Source: Bacteroidota bacterium (lineage in GTDB: Bacteria > Bacteroidota > Bacteroidia > Chitinophagales > Saprospiraceae). Taken from it: DNA of 54,254 bases. Location: the NCBI GenBank assembly GCA_018222965.1, contig JAAEZH010000035.1:1-54254 (forward strand). Reading direction: 5' to 3'. Below are positions 44,701-52,573 of the stretch, piece by piece; position 1 is the first letter of the stretch; each line of letters starts with the position of its first letter. The translations under genes were made by a program, and so were the position numbers. The notes beneath the pieces are model-generated. The model saw nothing but the letters and a program-made list of their open reading frames with translations. It was not told the DNA's origin and did not search any database.

Positions 44701-44871
44701 CTGGAGCTGTTTGACGGCCGAATTGCCTTTGCCATGCCTTTTGCGGTTTCTTCGCAGATGGATGCCTTACTGGATCAAAATGGGCAAAGCCGATTCTATC
44801 AACGTTGGAGTTTTACCCTGGATCTGAGTGGATTAAATCTGCTGGAAATGCGGGACGTTATTGCTCCTTAA
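41773..44871 (+). CDS. M1 family metallopeptidase with long C-terminal beta-rich extension
   Basis: This 1032-residue protein has a signal peptide (MNKLFFLIPTFFVFGWG). Gluzincin motif HEVGHNW is at residues 377-383, the distal Glu in NERTHAWMDEGL near 400, and the substrate-binding SAGGGMEYPM near 352-361 replaces the usual GAMEN, which is common in Bacteroidota M1 peptidases. The peptidase part ends around 620. The remaining 400 residues alternate aromatic and polar residues (YGLFPFYSFQ, LAAIHFNAYFRR, FTYDYNWQHDYHLKYD, LFARLDFRMPGG), which looks like an outer-membrane beta barrel. That would make it a surface or outer-membrane-anchored aminopeptidase. The barrel assignment is inference. Confidence 0.9.
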   Translation: MNKLFFLIPTFFVFGWGRMQGQTPAYFQQEVAYKIEAALNDSLHQLQIEEELIYINNSPDSLHFIWFNLWPNSYLNRETALSNQFIRQNADKFYFAKAEELGGFLELDFQSNGNSLNWQFDSLHMDVAKVWLPKTLAPGDSVRLQIPCLLQIPASFSRIGHVGESYQMTQWYPKPAVYDVAGWHPMPYLNQGEFYSEFGSFDVSLSLPANYVVAATGVLQEESEYTFLKEKEKETQQEFEENIILPVSRAQTIKLDTFPASAERQKTISYKAEKVHDFAWFADKRFRVMHRSFALPSGKEVDGWIFFTLAENWLWKDALDYVERATIHYSEGVGEYPWPQVTAVQSALSAGGGMEYPMITVIGYAGSAQSLDEVITHEVGHNWFYGILGSNERTHAWMDEGLNTYFEQLYTKKYYGNLPAVNDFLPNILAGKSDISFYELAYLFYARTGLEEAADTHSDSLRSGAYYLGAYEKPNRALRQLEAWKGRAFLEQAMQQYYAEWKFRHPQPADLQNSLENSYGTSLDWLFQDFLDSRLVQDYRMAGYRRSGDSLILKVENVGEVPGPFPLAGMLGDSIVLEQWHPGFEGQREIVFPAGNYDLIELDPNQQTLELYRVNNQLKLKGRLNPFPDLGLKFLSGIDHSRKRMIYWSPTLAWNEYDKWMPGLAIHNYSLVERKVEYGLFPFYSFQTNQLNGLAAIHFNAYFRRSDMLRRIRIGGSAKRFTYDYNWQHDYHLKYDRSRLFARLDFRMPGGRLGENYMEVSGVNLQEEIPDFSEEGVYERNILNQTNFVQLRYVSSRRQAVNSWKYQVEAEYKAASNHSLGQFPFWKLSGDLEFDWSYQEDHELELRFFGSVFLMHEFRDRGVLFPWSIDLSAQAAGDYLYEDYYFGRSAQTGLLWRQQTGGEGGFFTNLPPAYRAQSGATNNFMLSLNLKGDIPKPLPAYFPFKPFFNLAYSDDARPIAAEKSFTDQLWWEAGLCLELFDGRIAFAMPFAVSSQMDALLDQNGQSRFYQRWSFTLDLSGLNLLEMRDVIAP

Positions 44872-46115
44872 ACTTCTTGTTGTTTGGCCCGATAGTAGAG
44901 GGTGGAGCAATTTTCACGAGTCAGGATTTTCCGGGCGGTCTGTTGAATGCCCTCGGCAGTGATCCTTCTGTAGTGGTTGATTTCTTCGTTGACCAGTTCG
45001 ATGTCTCCCAATAACTCATAGAAAGCCAGGTTCATGGCTTTGTTGAGGATATTTGACTCGGAGAACTCGTGCGTGCTTTCGAGTTTGTTTTTAACTTTTT
45101 CCAACTCGCGAGGACTCAATGATTCATTGCGTAATTGATCGAGCTCAGTCCAAATGATCTCTTCAAGTTGCTCCAGGCTGACGCCGTCGGCAGGGCGGCC
45201 TTCAACAATCAATAGTCCGGGATCCATACTACCAGTCAGGTAACAATCAATGCTGTTTACCAGTCTTTGCTCCTTCAGGAGTCCGCGATAAAGCCTGGAA
45301 GAGGGACCATTGCCGAGGATATCAGAAATCAGATCCGTTGTGTAGTAAGACTCATCCATACGGGAAGATGTATGGAAGGCCATATATAGCGCATCAACCG
45401 GTACATTGGCTTCATTAATACGCTGTTGGAGCTTTGTTTGTGGGGGTTCTTGCGGCAGTCGACGGTCCTGTGTCTCACCGGCCGGAATTTCTCCAAACCA
45501 TTTTTCTACCTGGCAGACGGCTTCGTCATTTTTTACATTTCCGGCAACAACCAGAATGGCATTATTGGGACGGTAAAATTTGTAAAAGAAATCGCGAACG
45601 TCTTCAATGGTCGCATCCTCCACATGTTTGGGCACCTTGCCAATGGTTGGCCAGCGGTAGGGATGTACTTTATAAGCGAGGTCAGCCAGGTGATGCCACA
45701 CATCTCCATAAGGCTGATTGATGCAGGTTTCATTAAATTCCTCCAGCACAACCTTTCGTTGCACTTCCAGTACCTGCTCTGAGAAATTCAGTGAAAGCAT
45801 GCGGTCTGATTCCAACCAGAGGGCAGTTTCCAGGTTTTCGGCAGGCAGGACATCGTAGAAATTGGTGACGTCATTATTGGTGAAGGCATTGTTTTCGCCA
45901 CCGGCTTTTTGGATGGGCTCATCAAAATCAGGAATGTTGGCGGAGCCGCCAAACATCAAATGCTCAAAGAGGTGGGCAAAACCGGTTTTATCCGGAGATT
46001 CATCACGCGCACCAACATTGTATAGCACATTAACAGCCACCATGGGGGTACTCTCATCTTCGTGGATGATAACCCGAAGGCCGTTTGGAAGGGTATGTTT
46101 ATGGTATGATATCAC
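44868..46115 (-). CDS. M16 family zinc peptidase (pitrilysin-like, single unit)
   Basis: From a GTG at 46115 this is a 415-residue M16 peptidase. The inverted zinc motif HLFEH is at residues 48-52 (His48, Glu51, His52), with the additional Glu in the ENNAFTNND/TNFYDVLPAENLE region. The start LPNGLRVIIHEDESTPMVAVNVLYNVG is typical of active M16B subunits. The longer frame to a TTG at 46151 is rejected because a TAnnTTTG box lies across that codon (46149-46156). The stop codon overlaps the M1 peptidase stop in a shared TTAA. The second, inactive M16 subunit is not adjacent. Confidence 0.92.
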   Translation of the reverse strand: MISYHKHTLPNGLRVIIHEDESTPMVAVNVLYNVGARDESPDKTGFAHLFEHLMFGGSANIPDFDEPIQKAGGENNAFTNNDVTNFYDVLPAENLETALWLESDRMLSLNFSEQVLEVQRKVVLEEFNETCINQPYGDVWHHLADLAYKVHPYRWPTIGKVPKHVEDATIEDVRDFFYKFYRPNNAILVVAGNVKNDEAVCQVEKWFGEIPAGETQDRRLPQEPPQTKLQQRINEANVPVDALYMAFHTSSRMDESYYTTDLISDILGNGPSSRLYRGLLKEQRLVNSIDCYLTGSMDPGLLIVEGRPADGVSLEQLEEIIWTELDQLRNESLSPRELEKVKNKLESTHEFSESNILNKAMNLAFYELLGDIELVNEEINHYRRITAEGIQQTARKILTRENCSTLYYRAKQQEV

Positions 46116-46148
46116 GGTGTATGCTTGGGATAATAAATTAATACCGCG

Positions 46149-46156
46149 CAAAATTA
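46149..46156 (-). promoter_or_regulatory. -7 promoter box for M16 peptidase gene
   Basis: The minus strand reads TAATTTTG, an exact TAnnTTTG match, 33 bp upstream of the GTG start. It overlaps the alternative TTG start and so argues against it. Confidence 0.55.
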
Positions 46157-46279
46157 CAGATTTTTTCGGCGCATGTACACCAAATTAACCGTCTTATACA
46201 TCTCATGTTCAGAAGCTTCTACAGCAAGCCCTATTGGCAGGCTGTCTCGCGCGGGATCTTAATCTACAATTCAGAAGAT

Positions 46280-47026
46280 ATGTCCCGAAATGAACCACCA
46301 AGATGGGAGAAGAACCGAGGCGTTTTTCTCAAGCTGGGTTTTGTGTTGTCTATCAGCATGGTTATCCTGGCCTTTAATTATTCGATTTATCCGGATCCGA
46401 TCATTACCAGAGCAAAGTCGATTTATACAGACAAAGCTGTTGTGGAGATTGTACGGACCCAATTTCCCAAACCAACACCTCCGCCTCCTCCTGCACTCGA
46501 TGCATCTGATGATCTGTTGCCGCAACCGGAGCCTGTTCGCCCGGTAAACCCGCCACCGATTATTGATCCGGGCCCGGGTCCGGAGCTTTCGCCCTTTGAT
46601 CAGGAAGAGTATGTTTCTCTGCCAGATCCGCTTCCGCTTCCAAAGGATATTGATGATGGTCCACTACCACCTGTGGTTTTTGCAGAGACCATGCCCCGAT
46701 TTCCGGGTTGTGAAACGGAAGGCCTTTCTAAAAAGGAGAAGGAAGATTGTGCCACTAGAAAGATGCTGGAATTTCTTTATTCGGAAGTGGATTATCCGAA
46801 GCTGGCCAGAGAGGCTGGCATTGAAGGAATGGTCATAGTTAGTTTTGTTGTAGAGGAAGACGGGAGTCTCACTAATTTAGAAGTTCTGCGCGACATAGGC
46901 GCTGGCTGTGGGGCAGAGGCTGCTCGAGCCGTAAAGGCAATGCCTAAATGGATTCCGGGTAAGCAACAGGGGAAACCGGTGCGGGTACAATTCAGGCTTC
47001 CGGTGAAATTCCGGCTGAATCGGTAA
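46280..47026 (+). CDS. TonB-family energy transducer
   Basis: From the ATG at 46280 this is a 248-residue protein: a short cytoplasmic tail (MSRNEPPRWEKNRGVFLK), one TM helix (LGFVLSISMVILAFNY), a proline-rich periplasmic linker (KPTPPPPP, PQPEPVRPVNPP) over about 55-125, and a C-terminal TonB domain. The latter shows YPKLAREAGIEGMVIVSFVVEEDGSL near 170-195 and the final PVRVQFRLPVKFRL. It passes proton-motive energy to outer-membrane receptors. The frame extends upstream to 46205, but the TM topology favours the later ATG. No ExbB/ExbD genes or receptor are adjacent. Confidence 0.92.
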   Translation: MSRNEPPRWEKNRGVFLKLGFVLSISMVILAFNYSIYPDPIITRAKSIYTDKAVVEIVRTQFPKPTPPPPPALDASDDLLPQPEPVRPVNPPPIIDPGPGPELSPFDQEEYVSLPDPLPLPKDIDDGPLPPVVFAETMPRFPGCETEGLSKKEKEDCATRKMLEFLYSEVDYPKLAREAGIEGMVIVSFVVEEDGSLTNLEVLRDIGAGCGAEAARAVKAMPKWIPGKQQGKPVRVQFRLPVKFRLNR

Positions 47027-47041
47027 ATAAACCTGCTTTAC

Positions 47042-47080
47042 CCGACATGACATGTGGGGTGACATGACATGTCATGTCGG
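47042..47080. repeat. perfect 14-bp inverted repeat
   Basis: CCGACATGACATGT (47042-47055) and ACATGTCATGTCGG (47067-47080) are perfect inverted copies around an 11-bp spacer that itself contains GACATG. The layout resembles the palindromic element at 17840-17887, but with CATG in place of CCTG. Confidence 0.93.
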
Positions 47081-47223
47081 AAATTTGAAATTATAAACCC
47101 CAAATATGCCAGAAAAGAGGTAGTTTTTCGACGACTGGAAAAGGTGTGTTCGTTTCGGCGGGCAGCCTTTTCCCTTTTGATGAATCCATTTGTACCTTTA
47201 CGGAGAGACCTAATCAATACTTT

Positions 47224-49353
47224 ATGGATTTCTCCAAACATACCTTTGATCCGCTTGCCAGCGAAAAGCAATTCGGGCAATCAAATTCTCCAAAAGAAGA
47301 CTTCGACAGTCCGGAAAAGATTGCCGTAAAATCGGTTTATACCCAGGATTCCCGAAAGGACCAGGAACATCTGGATTTCGTTTCCGGGATTTCTCCTTTT
47401 CTGAGAGGACCCTACTCCTCCATGTATGCCGGACGACCCTGGACAATTCGTCAGTATGCGGGTTTCTCCACTGCCGAAGAAAGTAATGCTTTTTACCGCC
47501 GCAATCTCGCACAGGGGCAAAAGGGATTATCTGTTGCCTTTGACCTGGCTACGCACCGGGGGTACGACTCCGACCACGAACGGGTTCGCGGAGATGTAGG
47601 GATGGCCGGAGTAGCTATTGATACGGTCGAGGACATGAAGATCCTCTTTGATCAGATCCCGCTCGACAAGATGTCGGTATCCATGACCATGAACGGCGCT
47701 GTTGTTCCTATTATGGCTTTCTTTATCGTTGCGGCTGAAGAGCAGGGTGTTTCTGCAGAAAAATTGAGTGGTACCATCCAGAATGATATCCTCAAAGAAT
47801 TTATGGTGCGGAATACGTATATCTATCCGCCGGCAGATTCCATGAAGATCATCGCAGATATTTTTGGCTATACCGCAGGAAATATGCCGCGTTTTAATTC
47901 GATTAGCATTAGCGGGTATCACATGCATGAGGCCGGAGCTCCTGCTGACCTGGAATTGGCGTACACCCTGGCAGACGGGGTCGAGTACATCCGTGCCGGG
48001 ATAGCAGCCGGACTTAAGATCGACGATTTTGCACCCCGCCTTTCTTTTTTCTGGGCCATCGGCATGAATCATTTTATGGAGATTGCGAAGTTACGCGCTG
48101 GTCGTTTGCTTTGGTCTAAACTGGTTAAACAATTTGAGCCCACTAATCCAAAGTCGGGCATGCTGCGCACACACTGCCAAACATCCGGTTACAGCCTGAC
48201 GGAGCAGGATCCTTTCAATAACATTGCTCGTACTTGTGTAGAAGCCCTGGCGGCAGCTATGGGAGGTACCCAATCTCTGCACACCAATTCGCTGGATGAA
48301 GCGATTGCATTGCCTACCGATTTTTCGGCCAAGATTGCCCGGGATACGCAAAAGTTTCTCCAAAACGAAGCGGAGGTTACGCAGGTCGTAGACCCCTGGG
48401 GTGGCTCCTATTATGTAGAAAGCCTTACGGCGGATCTGGTTGATCGCGCCTGGAAACATATCGAAGAGGTCGAGTCGCTTGGCGGAATGGCCAAAGCTAT
48501 CGAGAAGGGCGTGCCTAAACTACGGATTGAAGAAGCGGCTGCCAGAAAGCAGGCCCGGATTGATAGCGGACAGGAGAAAATTGTGGGTGTAAATATCTTT
48601 CCCCCAGATTCTGAAACACCCATTGAATTACTGGAAGTTGATAATACCGCTGTCCGAGAATCACAGATCAAACGCATCAACGAAGTAAAAGCAAACCGAG
48701 ACGAGGCTGCTGTTCAAAAGGCACTTGAAGCCTTGTTTCAGATCGCTCAATCCGGAGAAGGCAATCTTTTGGCTGCCGCTGTAGATGCTGCCCGCTTTAG
48801 AGCCACCCTCGGAGAAATATCAGATGCGATGGAACGGGCTTTTGGCCGGTATCAGGCCAGTTCGAAATCGGTATCCGGAGTATATGCAAGCGAAATTAAG
48901 ATGGATAAAGACTTTGCCAAAGCCCGTGAATTAGCGGATAAATTTGCCGAAGAGGAAGGCCGTCGTCCTCGAATCATGGTTGCTAAACTTGGTCAGGACG
49001 GACACGACCGCGGCGCTAAAGTAATCGCCAGTAGTTTTGCCGATCTCGGTTTTGATGTTGATGTCGGACCCTTATTTCAAACCCCGGCCGAAGCGGCACT
49101 CCAGGCTGCTGAAAACGATGTCCACATCCTGGGCATTTCTTCCTTAGCTGCTGGTCACAAAACACTTGTTCCTCAAACCATCGAAGAACTGGCCAAACTA
49201 GGCCGGGAGGATATCATGGTGGTAGTAGGAGGGGTGATTCCACAGAAGGATTATGACTACCTGTATGAGAAAGGGGTACTGGGGGTCTTTGGTCCGGGAA
49301 CTAAGATCGCAACTGCTGCTACTAAGATATTAAGGGTGATGTTGGCTGGTTAG
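47224..49353 (+). CDS. methylmalonyl-CoA mutase, full-length catalytic subunit with B12 domain
   Basis: From the ATG at 47224 this is a 709-residue enzyme that interconverts methylmalonyl-CoA and succinyl-CoA using adenosylcobalamin. The barrel domain is intact ([57 protein letters not shown]). The C-terminal B12-binding domain has DGHDRGAK with His594 as cobalt ligand, followed by [12 protein letters not shown] and VVGGVIP. A TACCTTTA -7-like box at 47193-47200 supports the ATG and argues against the GTG at 47146. The small subunit and epimerase are not adjacent. Very similar isobutyryl-CoA mutases are smaller, so the assignment is firm. Confidence 0.97.
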   Translation: MDFSKHTFDPLASEKQFGQSNSPKEDFDSPEKIAVKSVYTQDSRKDQEHLDFVSGISPFLRGPYSSMYAGRPWTIRQYAGFSTAEESNAFYRRNLAQGQKGLSVAFDLATHRGYDSDHERVRGDVGMAGVAIDTVEDMKILFDQIPLDKMSVSMTMNGAVVPIMAFFIVAAEEQGVSAEKLSGTIQNDILKEFMVRNTYIYPPADSMKIIADIFGYTAGNMPRFNSISISGYHMHEAGAPADLELAYTLADGVEYIRAGIAAGLKIDDFAPRLSFFWAIGMNHFMEIAKLRAGRLLWSKLVKQFEPTNPKSGMLRTHCQTSGYSLTEQDPFNNIARTCVEALAAAMGGTQSLHTNSLDEAIALPTDFSAKIARDTQKFLQNEAEVTQVVDPWGGSYYVESLTADLVDRAWKHIEEVESLGGMAKAIEKGVPKLRIEEAAARKQARIDSGQEKIVGVNIFPPDSETPIELLEVDNTAVRESQIKRINEVKANRDEAAVQKALEALFQIAQSGEGNLLAAAVDAARFRATLGEISDAMERAFGRYQASSKSVSGVYASEIKMDKDFAKARELADKFAEEEGRRPRIMVAKLGQDGHDRGAKVIASSFADLGFDVDVGPLFQTPAEAALQAAENDVHILGISSLAAGHKTLVPQTIEELAKLGREDIMVVVGGVIPQKDYDYLYEKGVLGVFGPGTKIATAATKILRVMLAG

Positions 49354-49660
49354 TTGGTTTAATACGTTTAATGCGTTTTTCTCCCTCCCTCGATCCCTCC
49401 CTCTGGGCGGGAGAGAAGGTGTTGCGAGTACTTGTCAGAATCAGGATTTGCAGAAATTTAGAATGGCCAGAATTTTTAAGACGCTTGGGGTATCGTATTT
49501 TCGAATGGGAGTAGAAAGCAATCCTGAAAATTCAGAAATTTGGATAATTCTGTTTCAGACAAAAAGATGTAAAGGAATCACACCCTTGTTTGCGCAGTAA
49601 ACCTCCTTCTCTGTGTGAGGTTCGTTTTATGTGTTTAATACGTTTGATTCGGGTTTGTGT
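49354..49660. repeat. second degenerate intergenic repeat zone
   Basis: No gene is visible between the mutase and the next hairpin. It begins with TTTAATACGTTTAATGCGTTTT, like the zone at 34212, and includes CTCCCTCCCTC/GGGAGAG. It has a loose inverted repeat between about 49431-49465 (TTGTCAGAATCAGGATTTGC) and about 49520-49562 (CTGAAAATTCAG... TTTCAGACAA). A CCTTCTCTGTGTGA block at 49605-49618 is identical to 34401-34414. Confidence 0.7.
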
Positions 49661-49677
49661 GAATAGCGGTAAAAAAG

Positions 49678-49705
49678 AAAGTCCGACTCAATTGAATCGG
49701 ACTTT
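49678..49705. terminator. hairpin terminator, usable from both sides
   Basis: AAAGTCCGA (49678-49686) pairs with TCGGACTTT (49697-49705). Inside, past a C/A mismatch, TCAATTGA is palindromic. A-rich sequence precedes it and T-rich follows, so it could serve the mutase gene or the convergent antirepressor-like gene. Confidence 0.8.
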
Positions 49706-49786
49706 TGAATGTCGAGTGATTTATTGAAAAAACTATGACAATGAATCCTTCCTGATAGCCTCACATCAAAGCAAGGCCATTTATAC

Positions 49787-50596
49787 TTACTGCCAGATTG
49801 CTAAAAACTCTCCAGCTGTATTATTCTTCAATTCGCCAGCTACTTGTTTGTTGACGTTGGGTAGGAGCGCTGCCGGAACACCGCTTCTGTCATCAAATAC
49901 ATCTACGCTTAATTCTTTGGCGAGCGACTTTGCGAGATCTCCCAGTTTACGCGCATAGGAAGCTGTTTTCCCCATCGACATAAACAAGTCAATCACACCG
50001 GTACGTACCATCTCGTGTTTGTCGAGCTGCATCAACATCTGGCGCTGGGATTTTCCGTTTCCGGATTTGCCCCGCTTTTTCATTTCAGATTGCAACTTGC
50101 CGGAGGAGTATCCCAGGAGTTTTTCACGGAATTTCCACCATTGGTTTGGCTTGCCATCGTTGCGTTCCTCGTAGATGTCGAGGTGTCGCTGTTCGCTGGC
50201 TGTCTGGCAGGAAACCAATCCCATGGCTTTGGTCAGTTCCAGCATAGCCAGTACCTGATCGGTGTTTAGGCGAGCGTCTTCTTCCGACTGCTCTTCCATG
50301 CTGAAGAGGTACTTGGCATACTTCAGTTTCTTTTTGCTGTTGGAACGCAAAGCAACCAGCTTGGCAAACTCCACCGCTAAATAGTAATCAGGTACCGGGC
50401 TGCCGGCAACCGAACGCCTGGCAAAGTCTTTCATGCGTTCGGGTCGGCGGATGCCGTTGTTAAATTCGTAGGTGTCTGTGATCCAGCGACTTAGCTGCTT
50501 GCTGTATTGCGACTGAGGCAACTCTAAAGCGATATAGAGATTGGAAGCAGTTACTACGCGGGTTCCTTTCTTGCTCACTAAAACCTGAAGATCCAT
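49787..50596 (-). CDS. antirepressor-like (AntA/ANT-type) protein, orphan
   Basis: From the ATG at 50596 this is a 269-residue protein. Its N-terminal 70 residues (LVSKKGTRVVTASNLYIAL, SKQLSRWITDTYEFNNG) resemble the phage AntA/antirepressor domain. The rest is helical and basic (KKLKYAKYLFSM, EMKKRGKSGNGKSQRQM), with a C-terminal part of unknown family. The frame extends upstream to a TTG at 50644, but that lies within the untranslated leader after the promoter at 50653-50683. No other phage gene is nearby, so it may be a domesticated regulator. The family call is moderate. Confidence 0.65.
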   Translation of the reverse strand: MDLQVLVSKKGTRVVTASNLYIALELPQSQYSKQLSRWITDTYEFNNGIRRPERMKDFARRSVAGSPVPDYYLAVEFAKLVALRSNSKKKLKYAKYLFSMEEQSEEDARLNTDQVLAMLELTKAMGLVSCQTASEQRHLDIYEERNDGKPNQWWKFREKLLGYSSGKLQSEMKKRGKSGNGKSQRQMLMQLDKHEMVRTGVIDLFMSMGKTASYARKLGDLAKSLAKELSVDVFDDRSGVPAALLPNVNKQVAGELKNNTAGEFLAIWQ

Positions 50597-50652
50597 CACT
50601 ATTTTGTTTTTATTAATTGAAGTTGCTTCAACATGCTCAAACAACTTCTATT

Positions 50653-50683
50653 CAAAAATAAACGAAAAGTTTGTAATTGTCAA
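50653..50683 (-). promoter_or_regulatory. promoter of the antirepressor-like gene
   Basis: On the minus strand TTG (50683-50681, in context TTGACA) and TATTTTTG (50660-50653) are 20 bp apart, a good Bacteroidota -33/-7 pair. Confidence 0.7.
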
Positions 50684-50999
50684 GTATTTTAAACAAAAAG
50701 TTTTATTTGTTTATCTAGCGGCCAAGCCGGTCTAGCTGCACTTTGTCGGGCTTTGACCGCCTTAGGCAGGTCTATTTAATTTACCGTTGGCAAATTGGGT
50801 GTGTGTTATGGGCAGGACTATAATTGTATCATTTAATGAGGTTTGATTGGAAACGAAAAGATGTGCGACCCGCTCCGCAGGTCCTGGTTTATAGCGCTGT
50901 GTAGTCTGTTTGAGGTGCCGATTGCACAATAGAATTTTCCGTGCTTTTGCCTACTTTTTTCAGGTATGAAGCGGGCAGAAAGAGTACCTATTACAAGGG
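50684..50999. other. 316-bp stretch without a recognisable gene
   Basis: Between the promoter of the antirepressor-like gene and the stop of the L-domain protein I see no supported gene, RNA or repeat. Short GC-rich pieces (GCGGCCAAGCCGG, CGACCCGCTCCGCAGG) look like remnants of interspersed repeats. Confidence 0.5.
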
Positions 51000-52430
51000 T
51001 CAGTGTTTTTGTACAAGAAAAGGTTTTGACTGAATTTGGTTTTCATCTTTTACCTGTAGAATATAAGAACCTGATGGTAAACCTGAAAGGGATAATACCT
51101 TCTGCTGATCTATTTCAAAGGAACGAATCAGGATACCGATGGAGGTCCTGATTTCGGCATTTGCGGTGTTGCCCCTCAACAGCTCAATGAAAAGCTCTTC
51201 TGTGGCCGGATTCGGCGAAAGCCGGAAAAAAGTGAGATCTGAGGGTGGTAATGTTTTTACCCCAATAGCATCGCAGGCGATTTCAATTTCCTGAAGGGTG
51301 TTGCATCCCTCCGTGTTTTCTTCAACAAAAACTTTGCCCGGGCCATCGAGGTGTTCGCAGATGGCTTCAACAGCGCAATTGGTAAGGAGGGGATTATCCA
51401 TTATTTTAAAAACCGGATTAATTGCATTTGTTAGCGGGCCCAGGCCTTCCAGACTTTCCAGGCTTAAGTTGTGGGTGATAAGGGCATGTGCTCCCTGAAA
51501 GGTGCTGAAATCCAGGAATTCAAGATTTTCCAGCCCTTTAAAGTTTATTAATGCCTGATTATTGCTAACCTGCATTCCCCCGCCAATAAATGTCAAATTG
51601 CTTAACTCTGAAAAATCCTGAAGCAGGTCATTGTTCAGGCAAAGGAAAGCGAAGTAATTATTATTACTACCCGGACTGGTATCGCTGTAAATGTATTCCA
51701 GGTTTTCTAATCCTGAAAGATTAACCAGGTTTGAAAGGTTGCTGAATGATAATTTTCCCTGAATATACTCAAGAGCAGATACCCCGGAAAAATCGGTAAT
51801 TGCCAGGTCGTTTAAAGTGAAATTATCTCCAATGTGTACTACATTATGCAAGCCCTCAAGAGAGGTCAAAACCGGGCAATACCGAATTGTCACAGCTCCC
51901 GGAATTTCCGTGAGCCCGGACAAGCCTTCTATGCTGCTTAATATAGGATTGTCATTTATTTCTATGCTGTAGAAAGGGGGGAAGTCTGGGTAGGTAGATT
52001 TACTTCCGATTTCTTCGAGTCCGGATAAGGCGTCCAGATTAGCGAGTATTTCATTGTTCTTTATCCATAAAAAGCTGCAATAGCTCAGATTATCCAGACC
52101 GCTAAGAGAGCTTAAATTTGGATTGCTCAGAATGTTTACCGTTCCGGTTACCTGCGTGATGTTATTTAGTCCGGACAGGTCTTCCAAAAGTTCAACATTT
52201 TCAATCCAGATATTGCCTTCAATTGAGGTCAGCTGTTGCAATCCATTGAGGTTGGTAATATCTGCATTGTCAGCGATGTGCAATTCGCCGATTAAATTTG
52301 AGCAGTCGGGATAATTTTGAGGAAAGGCATCAATTTCGGCCTGGCTGGTAAAAACGATACCGTTACAGTCCTGACTAAAGGAGGTTGTTATCAATGCCAT
52401 GCAGAGGAGTGCGGTAGATAATGTTTTCAT
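51000..52430 (-). CDS. secreted receptor L-domain (leucine-rich-like repeat) protein with T9SS sorting domain
   Basis: This 476-residue protein has a signal peptide (MKTLSTALLCMALITTSFSQ). It contains about ten repeats of roughly 25-40 residues of the receptor L-domain / leucine-rich type: LIGELHIADNADITNLNGLQ, IEGNIWIENVELLEDLSGL and TGTVNILSNPNLSSLSGL. The repeats form a right-handed solenoid used for binding. The C-terminal 80 residues are a T9SS sorting domain (FRLSPNPATEELFIELL to SKPFLVQKH). The codons for LSPN coincide with a TTCGGCGAAAGCC motif at 51211-51223. It is probably a cell-surface adhesin or binding protein. Confidence 0.88.
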   Translation of the reverse strand: MKTLSTALLCMALITTSFSQDCNGIVFTSQAEIDAFPQNYPDCSNLIGELHIADNADITNLNGLQQLTSIEGNIWIENVELLEDLSGLNNITQVTGTVNILSNPNLSSLSGLDNLSYCSFLWIKNNEILANLDALSGLEEIGSKSTYPDFPPFYSIEINDNPILSSIEGLSGLTEIPGAVTIRYCPVLTSLEGLHNVVHIGDNFTLNDLAITDFSGVSALEYIQGKLSFSNLSNLVNLSGLENLEYIYSDTSPGSNNNYFAFLCLNNDLLQDFSELSNLTFIGGGMQVSNNQALINFKGLENLEFLDFSTFQGAHALITHNLSLESLEGLGPLTNAINPVFKIMDNPLLTNCAVEAICEHLDGPGKVFVEENTEGCNTLQEIEIACDAIGVKTLPPSDLTFFRLSPNPATEELFIELLRGNTANAEIRTSIGILIRSFEIDQQKVLSLSGLPSGSYILQVKDENQIQSKPFLVQKH

Positions 52431-52573
52431 TTGTTGGAGGTTGAATGAAAAAACGGAGATGCCAATTCGATGAAAATCCAGCTTTATCCTGAAATAAGAT
52501 AGTAAGAAAATCTATCGCTTGAGATCGGACTTTGTCTCCCCCAATCCATTTCCTCTTTTTGCTTTGCTCCTTT

